Assembly: GCA_965216515.1 (NCBI GenBank)
Contig: OZ244173.1
Location: 1,054,001-1,118,000, forward strand
Direction of reading: 5' to 3'
From: CAXMRP01 sp965216515
Lineage (GTDB): Bacteria > Pseudomonadota > Alphaproteobacteria > Rhizobiales > Afifellaceae
DNA length: 64,000 nucleotides
The notes under the pieces are model-generated. The model was not told where the DNA came from. It saw only the letters and a list, made by a program, of their open reading frames with translations, and made no database searches. Each line of letters opens with the position of its first letter. Within the stretch, counting starts at the first letter, position 1. The position numbers were made by a program, and so were the translations under genes. Shown here piece after piece: positions 8,830-18,373 of this stretch.

Positions 8830-9072
8830 GATCCAATCCTTCCCGACCGATATGCCGCCTTCTATCGGCGTGCTTGCCGCCGTGCAACGCCCTCTTTGCC
8901 ATCGGCCGGAAATCAAACGGCGTGAATGAACCGGCCGCGGCTGGGGGGTCGTCACCTGTATAGATTGTATCGGCCCACCGATTCCGCTAGGTATCGCTCG
9001 CAATTTGCTGGTGGAGCCTGATTCTGACGCCTCCACCGGTCCACGCATCGACACCTGCCGAACGACACCGCC

Positions 9073-9837
9073 ATGAACCGTCGCCGCCGAATTTATGAAG
9101 GCAAGGCCAAGATTCTATACGAAGGCCCCGAGCCCGGTACGCTCGTCCAGCATTTCAAGGACGACGCGACCGCGTTCAACAAGAAGAAGCACGATATCGT
9201 TGACGGCAAGGGCGTGCTGAACAACCGGATATCCGAGTTCATCTTCAATCATTTGAACGAAATCGGGATCCCGACCCACTTCATCCGCCGGCTCAATATG
9301 CGCGAGCAGCTTATCCGCGAAGTGGAAATCATCCCGCTGGAAGTCGTCGTTCGCAACGTCGCCGCGGGCTCTCTTTCCAAGCGCCTCGGCATCGATGAAG
9401 GCACCCCGCTGCCGCGCTCGATTATCGAATTTTATTACAAGAACGACGAACTCGATGATCCGATGGTATCGGAGGAACACATCACCGCCTTCGGCTGGGC
9501 GAGCCCGCAGGAAATCGACGACATCATGTCGATGGCCATCAGGGTCAACGATTTCCTCGCCGGCCTTTTTCTCGGCGCCGGTATCCGTCTGGTCGATTTC
9601 AAGATCGAATGCGGGCGGCACTGGGAAAACGATGCCATGCGCATCCTCCTCGCCGATGAGATTTCCCCCGACAGCTGCCGCCTCTGGGATATCGAAACCG
9701 ACGACAAGATGGACAAGGACCGCTTTCGGCGCGACATGGGCGGACTCCTGGAGGCCTATCGGGATGTGGCGCAAAGGCTTGGCGTCATCAGCCCCGGCGA
9801 ACGCGCCACCGGCAAGGGGCCGGTGCTGGTCAAATAG
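9073..9837 (+). CDS. purC: Phosphoribosylaminoimidazole-succinocarboxamide synthase
   Basis: 254-residue SAICAR synthase, an ATP-grasp-like enzyme that joins CAIR with aspartate. Seen are YEGKAKILYEG (ATP-binding loop), DDATAFNKKKHD, the phosphate-binding stretch EIIPLEVVVRNVAAGSLSKR and LVDFKIECGR/LADEISPDSCRLWD (Mg and ATP sites). Length and order match bacterial PurC. The 243-base gap to the divergent zeta gene should hold its promoter. purS follows after 48 bases. Confidence 0.97.
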   Translation: MNRRRRIYEGKAKILYEGPEPGTLVQHFKDDATAFNKKKHDIVDGKGVLNNRISEFIFNHLNEIGIPTHFIRRLNMREQLIREVEIIPLEVVVRNVAAGSLSKRLGIDEGTPLPRSIIEFYYKNDELDDPMVSEEHITAFGWASPQEIDDIMSMAIRVNDFLAGLFLGAGIRLVDFKIECGRHWENDAMRILLADEISPDSCRLWDIETDDKMDKDRFRRDMGGLLEAYRDVAQRLGVISPGERATGKGPVLVK

Positions 9838-9885
9838 GACCGGTCGAACGGCGGCAATTCAAACCTTGAAAACAGGCGGATTATC

Positions 9886-10131
9886 ATGCGGGCCCGGATC
9901 TACGTCACCCTGAAGAACGGTGTGCTGGACCCGCAAGGTCAGGCGATTCGCGGTGCGTTGGCTGCGCTTGGGTTCGACGGTGTGGAGGATGTGCGACAGG
10001 GCAAGGTGATCGATGTCGAAATCGCCGACGACGCAGCCGGCGACGACCCCGCGGCCCACTTCGGCGCCATGGCGGAGCAGCTTTTGGCCAATACCGTGAT
10101 CGAAGACTATCGCGTCGAAATCGTGACCTGA
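9886..10131 (+). CDS. purS: Phosphoribosylformylglycinamidine synthase subunit PurS
   Basis: 81-residue subunit that bridges PurQ and PurL in the three-part FGAM synthase. The sequence begins MRARIYVTLKNGVLDPQGQA and contains the conserved ALAALGFDGVEDVRQGKVID and the helix AEQLLANTVIEDY. It is one of purC-purS-purQ, and the separate purS fits the short form of PurL found downstream. Confidence 0.95.
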   Translation: MRARIYVTLKNGVLDPQGQAIRGALAALGFDGVEDVRQGKVIDVEIADDAAGDDPAAHFGAMAEQLLANTVIEDYRVEIVT

Positions 10132-10161
10132 ATCGAACCGCAACCAGCCGGAGCACGCCCG

Positions 10162-10842
10162 TTGAAATCCGCCATCATCCGATTTCCCGGAACCAATCGC
10201 GAGACCGACATGGCCGCCGCCATCGCCCAGGTCACAAGTCACGCCCCGATAATGGTCTGGCATGGCGAGACGAGCCTTCCCGCTGTCGATCTGGTGGTGA
10301 TTCCGGGCGGATTTTCCTATGGCGACTATCTGCGCGCCGGCGCCATTGCCGCTCACGCACCGATCCTGCGCGCGGTCAAGGCCCACGCCGACGCCGGACG
10401 CCTGGTTCTTGGTGTTTGCAACGGGTTTCAGGCCTTGTGCGAGGCCGGCCTCTTGCCCGGCATACTCATGCGCAACGCATCCCTCAAATTTGTCTGCCGC
10501 GATGTCCGCCTCCAGGTCGTCAACGAAAAGACCCCGTTTACCTGCCGGTTCCGGCCCGATGACGTGTTTACCTGTCCGGTCGCCCATCACGACGGCAACT
10601 ATTTCGCCGACAACGACACGCTCGACCGGCTTCAGGACGACAACCGTATCGTCTTCCGCTATGCCGAAGGCACCAATCCCAACGGCTCGCAACGGGACAT
10701 CGCCGGCATTGTCAACACCGGCGGCAACGTGCTGGGCATGATGCCCCACCCGGAAGATCGGGTGGAAGATGCCCATGGCGGCAATGAGGGCCTGACCCTT
10801 TTCCGCAGCCTGGCAGTCGGCGCGACGGAGCTTGCCGCATGA
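10162..10842 (+). CDS. purQ: Phosphoribosylformylglycinamidine synthase, glutaminase subunit PurQ
   Basis: 226-residue class I glutamine amidotransferase that supplies ammonia to PurL. It starts with TTG (10162); the encoded KSAIIRFPGTNRETD is the usual PurQ start and CCGGAG lies upstream. The nucleophile elbow LGVCNGFQALCEAGLL contains the catalytic Cys, and GMMPHPEDRVE gives the His-Glu pair. The stop overlaps the next ATG by 4 bases (ATGA), so the small lipoprotein gene is coupled to it. Confidence 0.96.
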   Translation: MKSAIIRFPGTNRETDMAAAIAQVTSHAPIMVWHGETSLPAVDLVVIPGGFSYGDYLRAGAIAAHAPILRAVKAHADAGRLVLGVCNGFQALCEAGLLPGILMRNASLKFVCRDVRLQVVNEKTPFTCRFRPDDVFTCPVAHHDGNYFADNDTLDRLQDDNRIVFRYAEGTNPNGSQRDIAGIVNTGGNVLGMMPHPEDRVEDAHGGNEGLTLFRSLAVGATELAA

Positions 10843-11255
10843 GCGCGACGCCGGCCGCACATCCGCTGCTGCGTTTCGGTCTCGCCAGTCTTGTCACGGC
10901 GGGCCTGTCGGCCTGTGTGTCGGTTTCGCCGGACTATCTGGAGTACCGGACACGTTCCGACCCGGTATCGGTGACACGGCGGATCGCCGGAAATATCGGC
11001 CGCTGCTGGTTTGTCGACGGCGCGCAAGCATTTGACGGGCTTGTTTATGTGCCGGAACGCAATGCCGCAACGTCGCGCATCCTCCTTCTGCGCCGGGACA
11101 GCCCGGCCGGCCTGCCGCAACTGATCGTCGACGCCAGCCGCAAGGGCCGGCGCACATCGGTCAAGCTTTTCGGCCCGCTGCTCGACACGCCGCAGGGCCC
11201 GCGCATCCGCGCCGATGTCGCCCGCTGGACCGGCGGCGGAACAGATTGCGCGTGA
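10839..11255 (+). CDS. Putative lipoprotein inserted between purQ and purL
   Basis: 138 residues with a lipoprotein-type signal: basic/hydrophobic LLRFGLASLVTAG then lipobox LSAC with Cys26. The mature part contains VSVSPDYLEYRTRSDPVSVTRRIAGNIGRCWFVDG and a basic middle region. No family was recognised. It overlaps purQ by 4 bases and purL begins 8 bases after its stop, so it lies within the purine operon although its predicted location (periplasm or outer membrane) has no obvious link to purine synthesis. Confidence 0.65.
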   Translation: MSATPAAHPLLRFGLASLVTAGLSACVSVSPDYLEYRTRSDPVSVTRRIAGNIGRCWFVDGAQAFDGLVYVPERNAATSRILLLRRDSPAGLPQLIVDASRKGRRTSVKLFGPLLDTPQGPRIRADVARWTGGGTDCA

Positions 11256-11262
11256 CGCGCCG

Positions 11263-13527
11263 ATGAACCGGAACGAAGTCACGATAACGCCGGACCTGAT
11301 CGCCGACCACGGCCTGAAGCCGGACGAATATCAGCGGCTGATCGACCTGATCGGCCGTGAACCGACCATCACCGAGCTCGGCATCGTTTCCGCCATGTGG
11401 AACGAGCACTGCTCCTACAAAAGCTCCAAAAAATGGCTGCGCACACTCCCGACCCGGGGCCCGCAGGTCATCTGTGGCCCCGGCGAGAACGCCGGCATTG
11501 TCGATATCGGCAAGGGCCTGTGCGCGGTCTTCAAGATGGAAAGCCACAATCACCCCTCCTACATCGAGCCCTACCAGGGCGCGGCAACCGGTGTCGGCGG
11601 CATTCTGCGTGACATATTCACCATGGGTGCCCGTCCTGTCGCAGCACTGAATTCGCTGCGCTTCGGAGCGCCCGACCACGAAAAGACCCGTCACCTTGTC
11701 GCCGGTGTCGTCGCCGGTATCGGCGGCTACGGCAATTCCTTTGGCGTGCCGACGGTCGGCGGCGAGGTGAACTTTCATCGACGCTACAACGGCAACTGTC
11801 TTGTCAACGCCTTCGCCCTCGGTATCGCCCGCACCGACGCGATTTTCTATTCCAGGGCCGAGGGCGTCGGATTGCCTGTCATCTATCTCGGCGCAAAGAC
11901 CGGCCGCGACGGTGTCGGTGGCGCGACCATGGCGTCGGCGGAATTCGCGGCCGATGTCGATGAAAAACGCCCCACCGTGCAGGTCGGCGACCCGTTTACC
12001 GAAAAGCGCCTTCTGGAAGCCTGTCTGGAACTGATGGCGACAGGCGCCGTCGTCGCCATACAGGACATGGGCGCGGCCGGGCTGACCTGTTCGGCGGTTG
12101 AAATGGGTGCGAGCGGCGGCCTGGGTATCGATCTGGATCTCGATGCCGTGCCCACCCGAGAAGACGGAATGACCGCATACGAGATGATGCTTTCGGAAAG
12201 TCAGGAACGCATGCTGATGGTCCTGCGGCCGGCCAAACGCGCCCAGGCGGAAGCCGTGTTCCGCAAGTGGGAGCTGGACTTCGCCGAGATCGGTCGGACA
12301 ACGGACGACCTGCGCTTCCGGGTCAACAGGTTCGGCGACTTGGTGGCCGATCTGCCGATCAGGGAACTTGGTGACGAGGCGCCCGAATATGACCGCCCGT
12401 ATACCGAGCCGGTCAGCCGCGCTCCACTCGATCCGACGTGCATTGCGCCATTGCGCCCGGAAGGCGGGGTCGGCGATGCCGGCGACGCGCTCCTGACGCT
12501 GATGGGATCGCCCGATCTCGCCTCCCGGCGCTGGGTTTGGGACCAGTATGACCACCTGGTTCAGGGCAACACCATCGCCCGGCCGGGCGGTGATGCGGCG
12601 ATTGTCCGGATCGACCGTGCCTTTGGCGCGCCGCCGCACAAGGCCCTGGCCGTCACCGCCGACGTGACCCCCCGCTATGTCGAGGCCGATCCGTTTGAAG
12701 GCGGCAAGCAGGCCGTGGCGGAATGCTGGCGCAACTTGACCGCGGTCGGCGCTCAACCGCTGGCCGTGACCGACAATCTGAATTTCGGCAATCCCGAGCG
12801 CCCGGAAATCATGGGGCAGCTTGTCGCCGCCATCCGGGGCATCGGTGAGGCGTGCCGTGTCCTGGATTTCCCGGTCGTCTCCGGCAATGTCTCGCTCTAC
12901 AACGAGACGAATGGCAAGGCGATCCTGCCGACCCCCACGATCGCGGGTGTCGGCCTTGTTGAGGACTGGCGAACTTCGGTCGACCTGGCGTTCAAGGCCG
13001 ATGACGATGCCATAGTGCTGATCGGAGCCGACGACACGATCGGCTGGGGCAGCCATCTCGGCCAATCGCTTTATCTGCGCGAGATTGGCGGACTGGAAGA
13101 CGGCCCGGCGCCGCCGGTCGATCTGGAAGGCGAACGGCGGATCGGCGATTGTGTCCGGCAAGCGATCGCCGGAGGCATCGCCGGTGCGGTACACGATGTG
13201 TCCGACGGGGGTCTTGCCGTGGCCATCGCGGAAATGGCCCTGGCCGGGAACCGCGGCGCGGTTCTGCGCCAGCCGGCCGTCGATGCGGCGCGCCCCGATG
13301 CCGCCGGCATCTGGTTCGGCGAAGACCAGGCCCGCTATGTTCTGACACTGAAGCCGGAGATCGCCGGCGCGTTCCTGGAGCAGATGGACAATGATGGCAT
13401 TCCGGCATGCCGTCTTGGTGTGGTAACGGGACAGGCGTTGGTGTTCGGCGAGGCCGAACCCGTCTCCCTGACCGACCTGCGCGCTGCCCATGAGGGCTGG
13501 TTTCCCGATTACATGTCGCTCCGCTGA
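11263..13527 (+). CDS. purL: Phosphoribosylformylglycinamidine synthase subunit PurL (short form)
   Basis: 754-residue ATP-dependent synthase that converts FGAR to FGAM with ammonia from PurQ. The start at 11263 (MNRNEVTITPDLIADHGLK) is chosen over an in-frame start at 11215 that lies inside the lipoprotein gene. Visible are MWNEHCSYKSSKKWL, ETHNHPS-like MESHNHPSYIEPYQGAATGVGG, GYGNSFGVPTVGGEV, AAGLTCSAVEMGASGGLG, and in the second half LNFGNPERPEIMGQ and VHDVSDGGLAVAIAEM. Length near 740 residues and the presence of purS and purQ identify the small PurL type. Confidence 0.97.
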   Translation: MNRNEVTITPDLIADHGLKPDEYQRLIDLIGREPTITELGIVSAMWNEHCSYKSSKKWLRTLPTRGPQVICGPGENAGIVDIGKGLCAVFKMESHNHPSYIEPYQGAATGVGGILRDIFTMGARPVAALNSLRFGAPDHEKTRHLVAGVVAGIGGYGNSFGVPTVGGEVNFHRRYNGNCLVNAFALGIARTDAIFYSRAEGVGLPVIYLGAKTGRDGVGGATMASAEFAADVDEKRPTVQVGDPFTEKRLLEACLELMATGAVVAIQDMGAAGLTCSAVEMGASGGLGIDLDLDAVPTREDGMTAYEMMLSESQERMLMVLRPAKRAQAEAVFRKWELDFAEIGRTTDDLRFRVNRFGDLVADLPIRELGDEAPEYDRPYTEPVSRAPLDPTCIAPLRPEGGVGDAGDALLTLMGSPDLASRRWVWDQYDHLVQGNTIARPGGDAAIVRIDRAFGAPPHKALAVTADVTPRYVEADPFEGGKQAVAECWRNLTAVGAQPLAVTDNLNFGNPERPEIMGQLVAAIRGIGEACRVLDFPVVSGNVSLYNETNGKAILPTPTIAGVGLVEDWRTSVDLAFKADDDAIVLIGADDTIGWGSHLGQSLYLREIGGLEDGPAPPVDLEGERRIGDCVRQAIAGGIAGAVHDVSDGGLAVAIAEMALAGNRGAVLRQPAVDAARPDAAGIWFGEDQARYVLTLKPEIAGAFLEQMDNDGIPACRLGVVTGQALVFGEAEPVSLTDLRAAHEGWFPDYMSLR

Positions 13528-13658
13528 ACGACCACGCTCACCTGTGGGCAGCGCCCCATATCCGGCACCGGCCATTGACGCGCCGCCGCTGGCAACCCAA
13601 ATTTGCAAAGTGAATCAAGACGCGGCTGCCGAATGCGGCCGATCGCAGGAGCGTCACC

Positions 13659-13892
13659 ATGCCCATGAGCGCAGTGGATATCGAACGGCTGATCAAGTCA
13701 GCGCTGCCCGATGCGACCGTCACGATTCGTGATTTGGCGGGCGACGGCGACCATTACGCCGCCGAAGTCATCTCCGAAGCGTTCCGGGGCAAAAATCGTG
13801 TGCAGCAGCATCAGATGGTGTATGACGCGCTTAAGGGAAACATGGGCGAAGCGCTTCACGCACTCGCCCTTCAAACCAGTGCGCCGGGCTGA
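13659..13892 (+). CDS. BolA-family protein
   Basis: 77-residue BolA-like protein with the class II KH-like fold. Seen are IERLIKSALPDATVTIRDLAGDGDHYAAEVISEAFRGKNRVQQHQMVYDALKG; the conserved His before QMVY is the usual Fe-S ligand with a monothiol glutaredoxin. AGGAG lies 7 bases before the ATG, which supports this start over the ATG two codons later. grxD follows, so the two products probably form a [2Fe-2S] hetero-complex involved in iron-sulfur trafficking. Confidence 0.93.
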   Translation: MPMSAVDIERLIKSALPDATVTIRDLAGDGDHYAAEVISEAFRGKNRVQQHQMVYDALKGNMGEALHALALQTSAPG

Positions 13893-14029
13893 ATGGATTT
13901 CAGACGGCGGGCCGGCCACCGGAACGAGTTGTCCCGGCGCTTCGGGCGCCGAATGGAAAGTGAACACGCAGCAACGCCCGGCGGCTCGATCTGAAAGGGC
14001 CAGGTGTCTGCCGACAGTGGAGAATGAAG

Positions 14030-14353
14030 ATGAGCGCGATCAGAGAGTGGATCGACAGCCAGGTGAAAGCAAACGACGTCGTTTTGTTCATGAAGGGCAC
14101 ACCGGCATTTCCGCAATGCGGGTTTTCCGGTCAGGTCGTGCAGATCCTCGACTATCTGAATGTCCCCTACCAGGGCGTCAATGTGCTGGATTCAGATGAG
14201 TTGCGGCAGGGCATCAAGGACTATACCGACTGGCCGACGGTTCCCCAGCTCTACGTCAAGGGCGAGTTTGTCGGTGGCGCCGATATCGTCCGCGAAATGT
14301 TTCAGGAGGGCGAGCTCCAGACCATGATCAAGGAGAAAGGGCTCGCCGCCTGA
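14030..14353 (+). CDS. grxD: Monothiol glutaredoxin, Grx4/GrxD type
   Basis: About 107 residues with the CGFS active site (KGTPAFPQCGFSG), which binds a bridging [2Fe-2S] cluster with glutathione. WPTVPQLYVKGEFVGGADIVREM is the glutathione-binding second half. Two ATGs, at 14024 and 14030, are possible; the GGAG upstream is better spaced for the second. Adjacent to bolA, its usual partner. Confidence 0.95.
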   Translation: MSAIREWIDSQVKANDVVLFMKGTPAFPQCGFSGQVVQILDYLNVPYQGVNVLDSDELRQGIKDYTDWPTVPQLYVKGEFVGGADIVREMFQEGELQTMIKEKGLAA

Positions 14354-14500
14354 TCGCACACCGCCGGCCTTGCAGGCGGATTGTACATTACGATTTCCTT
14401 CCCGCCGGTGCGATTGCGCCGGCGGCACTTGTTGTTGTGTGCCGGGGCCGCCCCGGCTGTCCTGACGACCATTCGGACAATTTCGCCTCAGGAGCCGGTC

Positions 14501-15751
14501 ATGGCCGACAGTCGGTCGCCATATGCAAGCGTGGGCATAGGCAAGCGCGAATTCATTGCCTTGATGGCTCTGCTCATGGCCTTGAACGCCCTGGCCATCG
14601 ATATCCTCCTGCCTGCCCTCCAGCAGATCGGCACGGCGCTTGCCGTCGCCGATGCCAACAGCCGGCAACTCACCTTGACCGCGTATGTGGCGATGTTCGG
14701 CATTTCGCAGATCATCTTCGGCCCTGTCTCCGATGCGTTCGGCCGCAAGTGGGTGCTTCTTTCCGGCATGGTTGTCTACATCGCCGGCGCCTTGATCGGG
14801 GCTCTGGCCAGCGACTTCGCCATGCTATTGTTAATGCGTGCCGTACAGGGCTTCGGCGCCGGTGCCCTGCGCACCGTGACTGTTGCCATCGTCCGCGATC
14901 TCTTCAAGGGTCGCGGCATGGCCAGCATCATGTCGTTGGTCATGATGGTGTTCATGATCATCCCGGTCATCGCCCCTGCCCTTGGTCAGGCAATGGAGGC
15001 CGTTGCCGGCTGGCGATCTATTCTCCTGTTCATGGCGATGGCGGGGTTCCTGACAGCGGTCTGGGTTTTTGTCCGCTTGTCGGAGACGCTGCCGCCCGCC
15101 AAGCGCAGACCATTGCAGGCCCGCGAAACCCTCATCGCCTTCAAAATGGTTCTGGTCAACCGCATGGCGCTTGGCTACGCCCTAGCCTTCGCACTCACCA
15201 TCGGCACCCTGTTTGGCTTCCTCAATTCCGCCCAGCAGATCTATTGGGAAGTGTTTGGCCTGCAGGACCTGTTCCCGCTGGCATTCGCCGGCTCCTCCAT
15301 CGTCATGGCCGCCGCATCCTTTCTGAACGCACGCCTGGTCAGCCGTTTCGGCATGCGCCTGCTTTCCCACGCCGCGGCGGTCGCCTTTGTCGCGACGAAC
15401 CTGGTCTTTGTGCTGGTCGCCGCGTTTTGGCAGGCCGAGATCCCGTTCTGGGTTTTTTATGTCCTGGTAACGACAGCTCTCACCCTGTTTGCGTTCCAGG
15501 GACCGAACTACAATGCGCTGGCCATGGAACCGATGGGTCATATTGCCGGCACTGCCGCGGCCGTCATCGGCAGCCTGCAAACCGTGATCGGCGCCATCTT
15601 CGGCGCGGCGATAGGCCTCATGTATGACGGCACGGTCACACCAATGGCCGGCGGCTTTCTTTTATTGTCGGCCGCAAGCCTTGCCGCAGCCGCCTGGGCC
15701 GAAAACGGCCGGTTGTTCCGGCCCGCCAGTGAGGCCGAATTGGCGCTCTGA
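14501..15751 (+). CDS. MFS transporter, Bcr/CflA multidrug family
   Basis: 416-residue carrier with twelve predicted membrane helices. KREFIALMALLMALNALAIDILLPALQQIG is the typical first helix of Bcr/CflA drug exporters, and the motif A loop reads GPVSDAFGRKWVLL. The start at 14501 has CAGGAG 6 bases upstream; the longer frame from a TTG at 14381 has no signal for translation. Probable drug/proton antiporter in the inner membrane; the substrate is unknown. Confidence 0.9.
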   Translation: MADSRSPYASVGIGKREFIALMALLMALNALAIDILLPALQQIGTALAVADANSRQLTLTAYVAMFGISQIIFGPVSDAFGRKWVLLSGMVVYIAGALIGALASDFAMLLLMRAVQGFGAGALRTVTVAIVRDLFKGRGMASIMSLVMMVFMIIPVIAPALGQAMEAVAGWRSILLFMAMAGFLTAVWVFVRLSETLPPAKRRPLQARETLIAFKMVLVNRMALGYALAFALTIGTLFGFLNSAQQIYWEVFGLQDLFPLAFAGSSIVMAAASFLNARLVSRFGMRLLSHAAAVAFVATNLVFVLVAAFWQAEIPFWVFYVLVTTALTLFAFQGPNYNALAMEPMGHIAGTAAAVIGSLQTVIGAIFGAAIGLMYDGTVTPMAGGFLLLSAASLAAAAWAENGRLFRPASEAELAL

Positions 15752-15786
15752 CCCACCGCGGCCAAAAAGCGGCGCCACCTCCTCGC

Positions 15787-16611
15787 CTAGGTCGAAAACA
15801 GCCGATCGCAAACCGTTTGCCAGGTCGCCGGATCGGTCGCGCAGACCATTCGGCCCGTCGTCATGTCGGGTCGGTAGGGGGATCCGTCGCTGATTGCCAC
15901 ATGGCCGCCGGCCTCTTCCACGATCAGCACGCCGGCGGCATGGTCCCAAGGCATCAGCCGGTGATAGGCGACGAAATCACACCCGCCTGTGGCGAGAAGC
16001 CGGTATTCGTGAGCGGCGCAGCGAAACCCGACCGAAGATGCGAACCTGGCCTGGTTGGCGGCAATCTGCTCCCTCAGCGGGCTCGGAACATGGTACCATG
16101 ACGCCGCGCCGATCATCGACGATGGTGACCGCCCGTCCCTGACGCTGACGGTTTGCGCCGATCCGTCCGCCCGGCGAAGCCAGGCCCCCTGCCCGCGCAA
16201 CGCGATCACCCAGTCGCCGCCCACCGGATCGTGGATGATTCCGCACTGGACTTCGTTGCGACAGATCACCGCGATCATGACCCCGAACAGGGGAACACCG
16301 GCCGCGAAATTCGCCGTCCCGTCGACCGGATCGACGACAATCGCCAGGTCGGCCTCGCCGATCCGGTCCAGGATACCGGGGTCGGCCGACGCGGCTTCCT
16401 CGCCGATGACCGCCGCTTGCGGAAAAAGCGTTCGCAGCGCCCCTGTCAGCCGGCGCTCGGTGGCCTCGTCAGCGTCGGTGACGAGATCGCATTCCGATGT
16501 CTTTTGCCGGATCGCGCCATTGGACAGCCGCCGAAACCGCGGCATGATCTCAATGTCCGCCGCCTCACCCATCATCTCGGCGAGCCGATTTGCTTCGTCG
16601 ACCGACAACAT
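15787..16611 (-). CDS. Inositol monophosphatase-family phosphatase
   Basis: 274-residue Mg-dependent phosphatase. Metal-binding motifs are intact: VIGEE (Glu71-Glu72), DPVDGT (94-99) and WDHAAG (222-227). Members hydrolyse inositol phosphates, histidinol phosphate, 3'-phosphoadenosine 5'-phosphate or fructose bisphosphate; the sequence alone does not decide between them, although many Rhizobiales copies are called histidinol-phosphatase (hisN-like). It lies 33 bases downstream of rpsD on the same strand and is probably co-transcribed. Confidence 0.87.
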   Translation of the reverse strand: MLSVDEANRLAEMMGEAADIEIMPRFRRLSNGAIRQKTSECDLVTDADEATERRLTGALRTLFPQAAVIGEEAASADPGILDRIGEADLAIVVDPVDGTANFAAGVPLFGVMIAVICRNEVQCGIIHDPVGGDWVIALRGQGAWLRRADGSAQTVSVRDGRSPSSMIGAASWYHVPSPLREQIAANQARFASSVGFRCAAHEYRLLATGGCDFVAYHRLMPWDHAAGVLIVEEAGGHVAISDGSPYRPDMTTGRMVCATDPATWQTVCDRLFST

Positions 16612-16644
16612 CGCAATACCCGGCGCTTCAGAGGCCGTTTGCGA

Positions 16645-17262
16645 TCAGCGCGAGTAGAATTCGATGACCAGGTTCGGCTCCATCATCACCGGATAGGGTA
16701 CATCGGCAAATTCCGGGACACGGCTATAGGTCGCCACCATCTTGTTGTGATCGACGTCGATATAGTCCGGCACATCCCGCTCCGACAGATCGCTCGCCTC
16801 CAGAACCATGGCCATCTGCTTGGCCTTGTCCTGAACCTCGATGACATCCCCAACCTTGCAACGATAGCTCGCGATATTCACCCGGCGGCCGTTGACCTTG
16901 ACATGGCCGTGATTGATGAACTGCCGCGCCGCGAAGACAGTCGGCACGAACTTGGCCCGGTAGACAATTGCATCGAGCCGGGATTCCAGCAGCCCGATCA
17001 GGTTCTGCGACGTGTCGCCGCGCATGCGCATCGCCTCGGCATATATCCGGCGGAATTTCTTTTCCGAAATATTGCCATAATAGCCTTTCAACTTCTGTTT
17101 GGCGCGCAATTGAACGCCGAAGTCGGAAAGCTTGCTGCGTCGGCGCTGGCCATGTTCGCCGGGCCCGTACTCGCGTTTGTTGACCGGGCTTTTCGGCCGG
17201 CCCCAGATATTTTCGCCAAGCCGGCGGTCGATCTTGTATTTGGCGGCGTTTCGTCTGCTCAT
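16645..17262 (-). CDS. rpsD: 30S ribosomal protein S4
   Basis: 205-residue primary 16S rRNA-binding protein that starts 30S assembly of the 5' domain. The sequence MSRRNAAKYKIDRRLGEN, GEHGQRRRSKLSDFGVQL, KQKLKGYYGNISEKKFR and the S4 RNA-binding domain SRLDAIVYRAKFVPTVFAARQFINHGHVKVNGRRVNI is complete. The N-terminal part lacks the four-cysteine zinc site (C-minus form), as usual in Alphaproteobacteria. It is a stand-alone rpsD and not part of the alpha operon. Confidence 0.98.
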   Translation of the reverse strand: MSRRNAAKYKIDRRLGENIWGRPKSPVNKREYGPGEHGQRRRSKLSDFGVQLRAKQKLKGYYGNISEKKFRRIYAEAMRMRGDTSQNLIGLLESRLDAIVYRAKFVPTVFAARQFINHGHVKVNGRRVNIASYRCKVGDVIEVQDKAKQMAMVLEASDLSERDVPDYIDVDHNKMVATYSRVPEFADVPYPVMMEPNLVIEFYSR

Positions 17263-17479
17263 GGTCGTGCTCTTTCCTGCTTACCGTTTCGTCCGCCTCC
17301 GGGGCGGAATATGCGAAACGCGCCCTCCTCTGCGCCACCTTGCGGAGACGCCGACAGGGGTTGGCGGAGCGCGCCGGTTTCCGGATCGATCTGGACAGAG
17401 CGTCGGAAACACCCCACGGGTGCGTTGGCGCGGAACAGGTCCGCGCCGCGCGCTGATCTAGGCACCGATCGCCGCAAAG

Positions 17480-18373
17480 TCAATCGCTGTCGGGCAATTC
17501 CGCCTCGAAGGCGGTCAGCCGTGTCCGGGCGAGGGTCAATCCGAATGCGGCAAATGTCGGCGCCAGCGCCGGCGCGATTCGATCCGAACCGCTGAAAAAG
17601 GCCGTCCCGGCCGCTGCATCGCGTGGCCGGCGGGCAGGCGCATCGGATGTTCCCGCCGCAACCAGGTGGCAGACACGGCGGGCGATCGCCGGCGCCGGAT
17701 CGAGCCAGGTGACCGACCACGGCGCCAGGCGTTCCAGGCGTTCCGCCAGCAGCGGGAAATGGGTGCAGGCCAGCACCACAATGTCGGTCCGATCGGCCCC
17801 GTCGACGACAAAGCACGGTGCGATCTGTCTGCCGATCGCCTCGTCTTCCACCGCTTCACCCCGCAGTGCCGCTTCCGCCAGCGCCGCCAGATCCGGCGCG
17901 CCGACAAGCCGCACACGGCAATGACCGGCGAACTGGCGGACCAGCCCGCGGGTGTAATCGCGGGCGATCGTCGCCGGCGTCGCCAGCACGGTAATATGCC
18001 CGGACCGGCTCCGTTCCGCCGCCGGCTTGACAGCTGGCACGGTTCCGACAAAGGGCAACGGATACCGGGCCCGCAAAAGCGGAAGAACCACCGTCGAGGC
18101 CGTGTTGCATGCGATCACCACAAGCAGCGGGTCAAGTCGCTCGATGGCCGCACCGATCAGCCCGACCACCCGGCGGGCCACATCATCCGCAGCCCGGTCG
18201 CCGTAGGGAAATCCGCCATCGTCGGCAAGATAGTCGATGCGATGGTGCGGCAGCCGTCTCCGGATCTCGGCATAAACGGAAAGCCCGCCAATTCCGGAAT
18301 CGAACACGAGGATCGGGCGGCCGGACGGCCCATCCAACGTCACCCTAACCTGCCCCGCCGGACCTGTCGGCAT
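17480..18373 (-). CDS. murI: Glutamate racemase
   Basis: Makes D-glutamate for peptidoglycan. Active-site elements are complete: FDSGIGGLSVYAEI (Asp25), VIACNTAST (Cys89) and LACTHFPLL (Cys203, His205) in the two mirror-image half sites, numbered from the ATG at 18373. That start overlaps the preceding methyltransferase gene by 29 bases. A GTG at 18343, directly after that gene's stop, would remove the overlap and leave a normal-length N-terminus, so the start is uncertain. Confidence 0.93.
   Translation of the reverse strand: MPTGPAGQVRVTLDGPSGRPILVFDSGIGGLSVYAEIRRRLPHHRIDYLADDGGFPYGDRAADDVARRVVGLIGAAIERLDPLLVVIACNTASTVVLPLLRARYPLPFVGTVPAVKPAAERSRSGHITVLATPATIARDYTRGLVRQFAGHCRVRLVGAPDLAALAEAALRGEAVEDEAIGRQIAPCFVVDGADRTDIVVLACTHFPLLAERLERLAPWSVTWLDPAPAIARRVCHLVAAGTSDAPARRPRDAAAGTAFFSGSDRIAPALAPTFAAFGLTLARTRLTAFEAELPDSD

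Noticed and set aside
11161..13608. 815-codon leftward frame opposite purL
   Set aside because: High-GC antisense frame of a well-conserved gene; no domain is recognisable and it covers purL completely.
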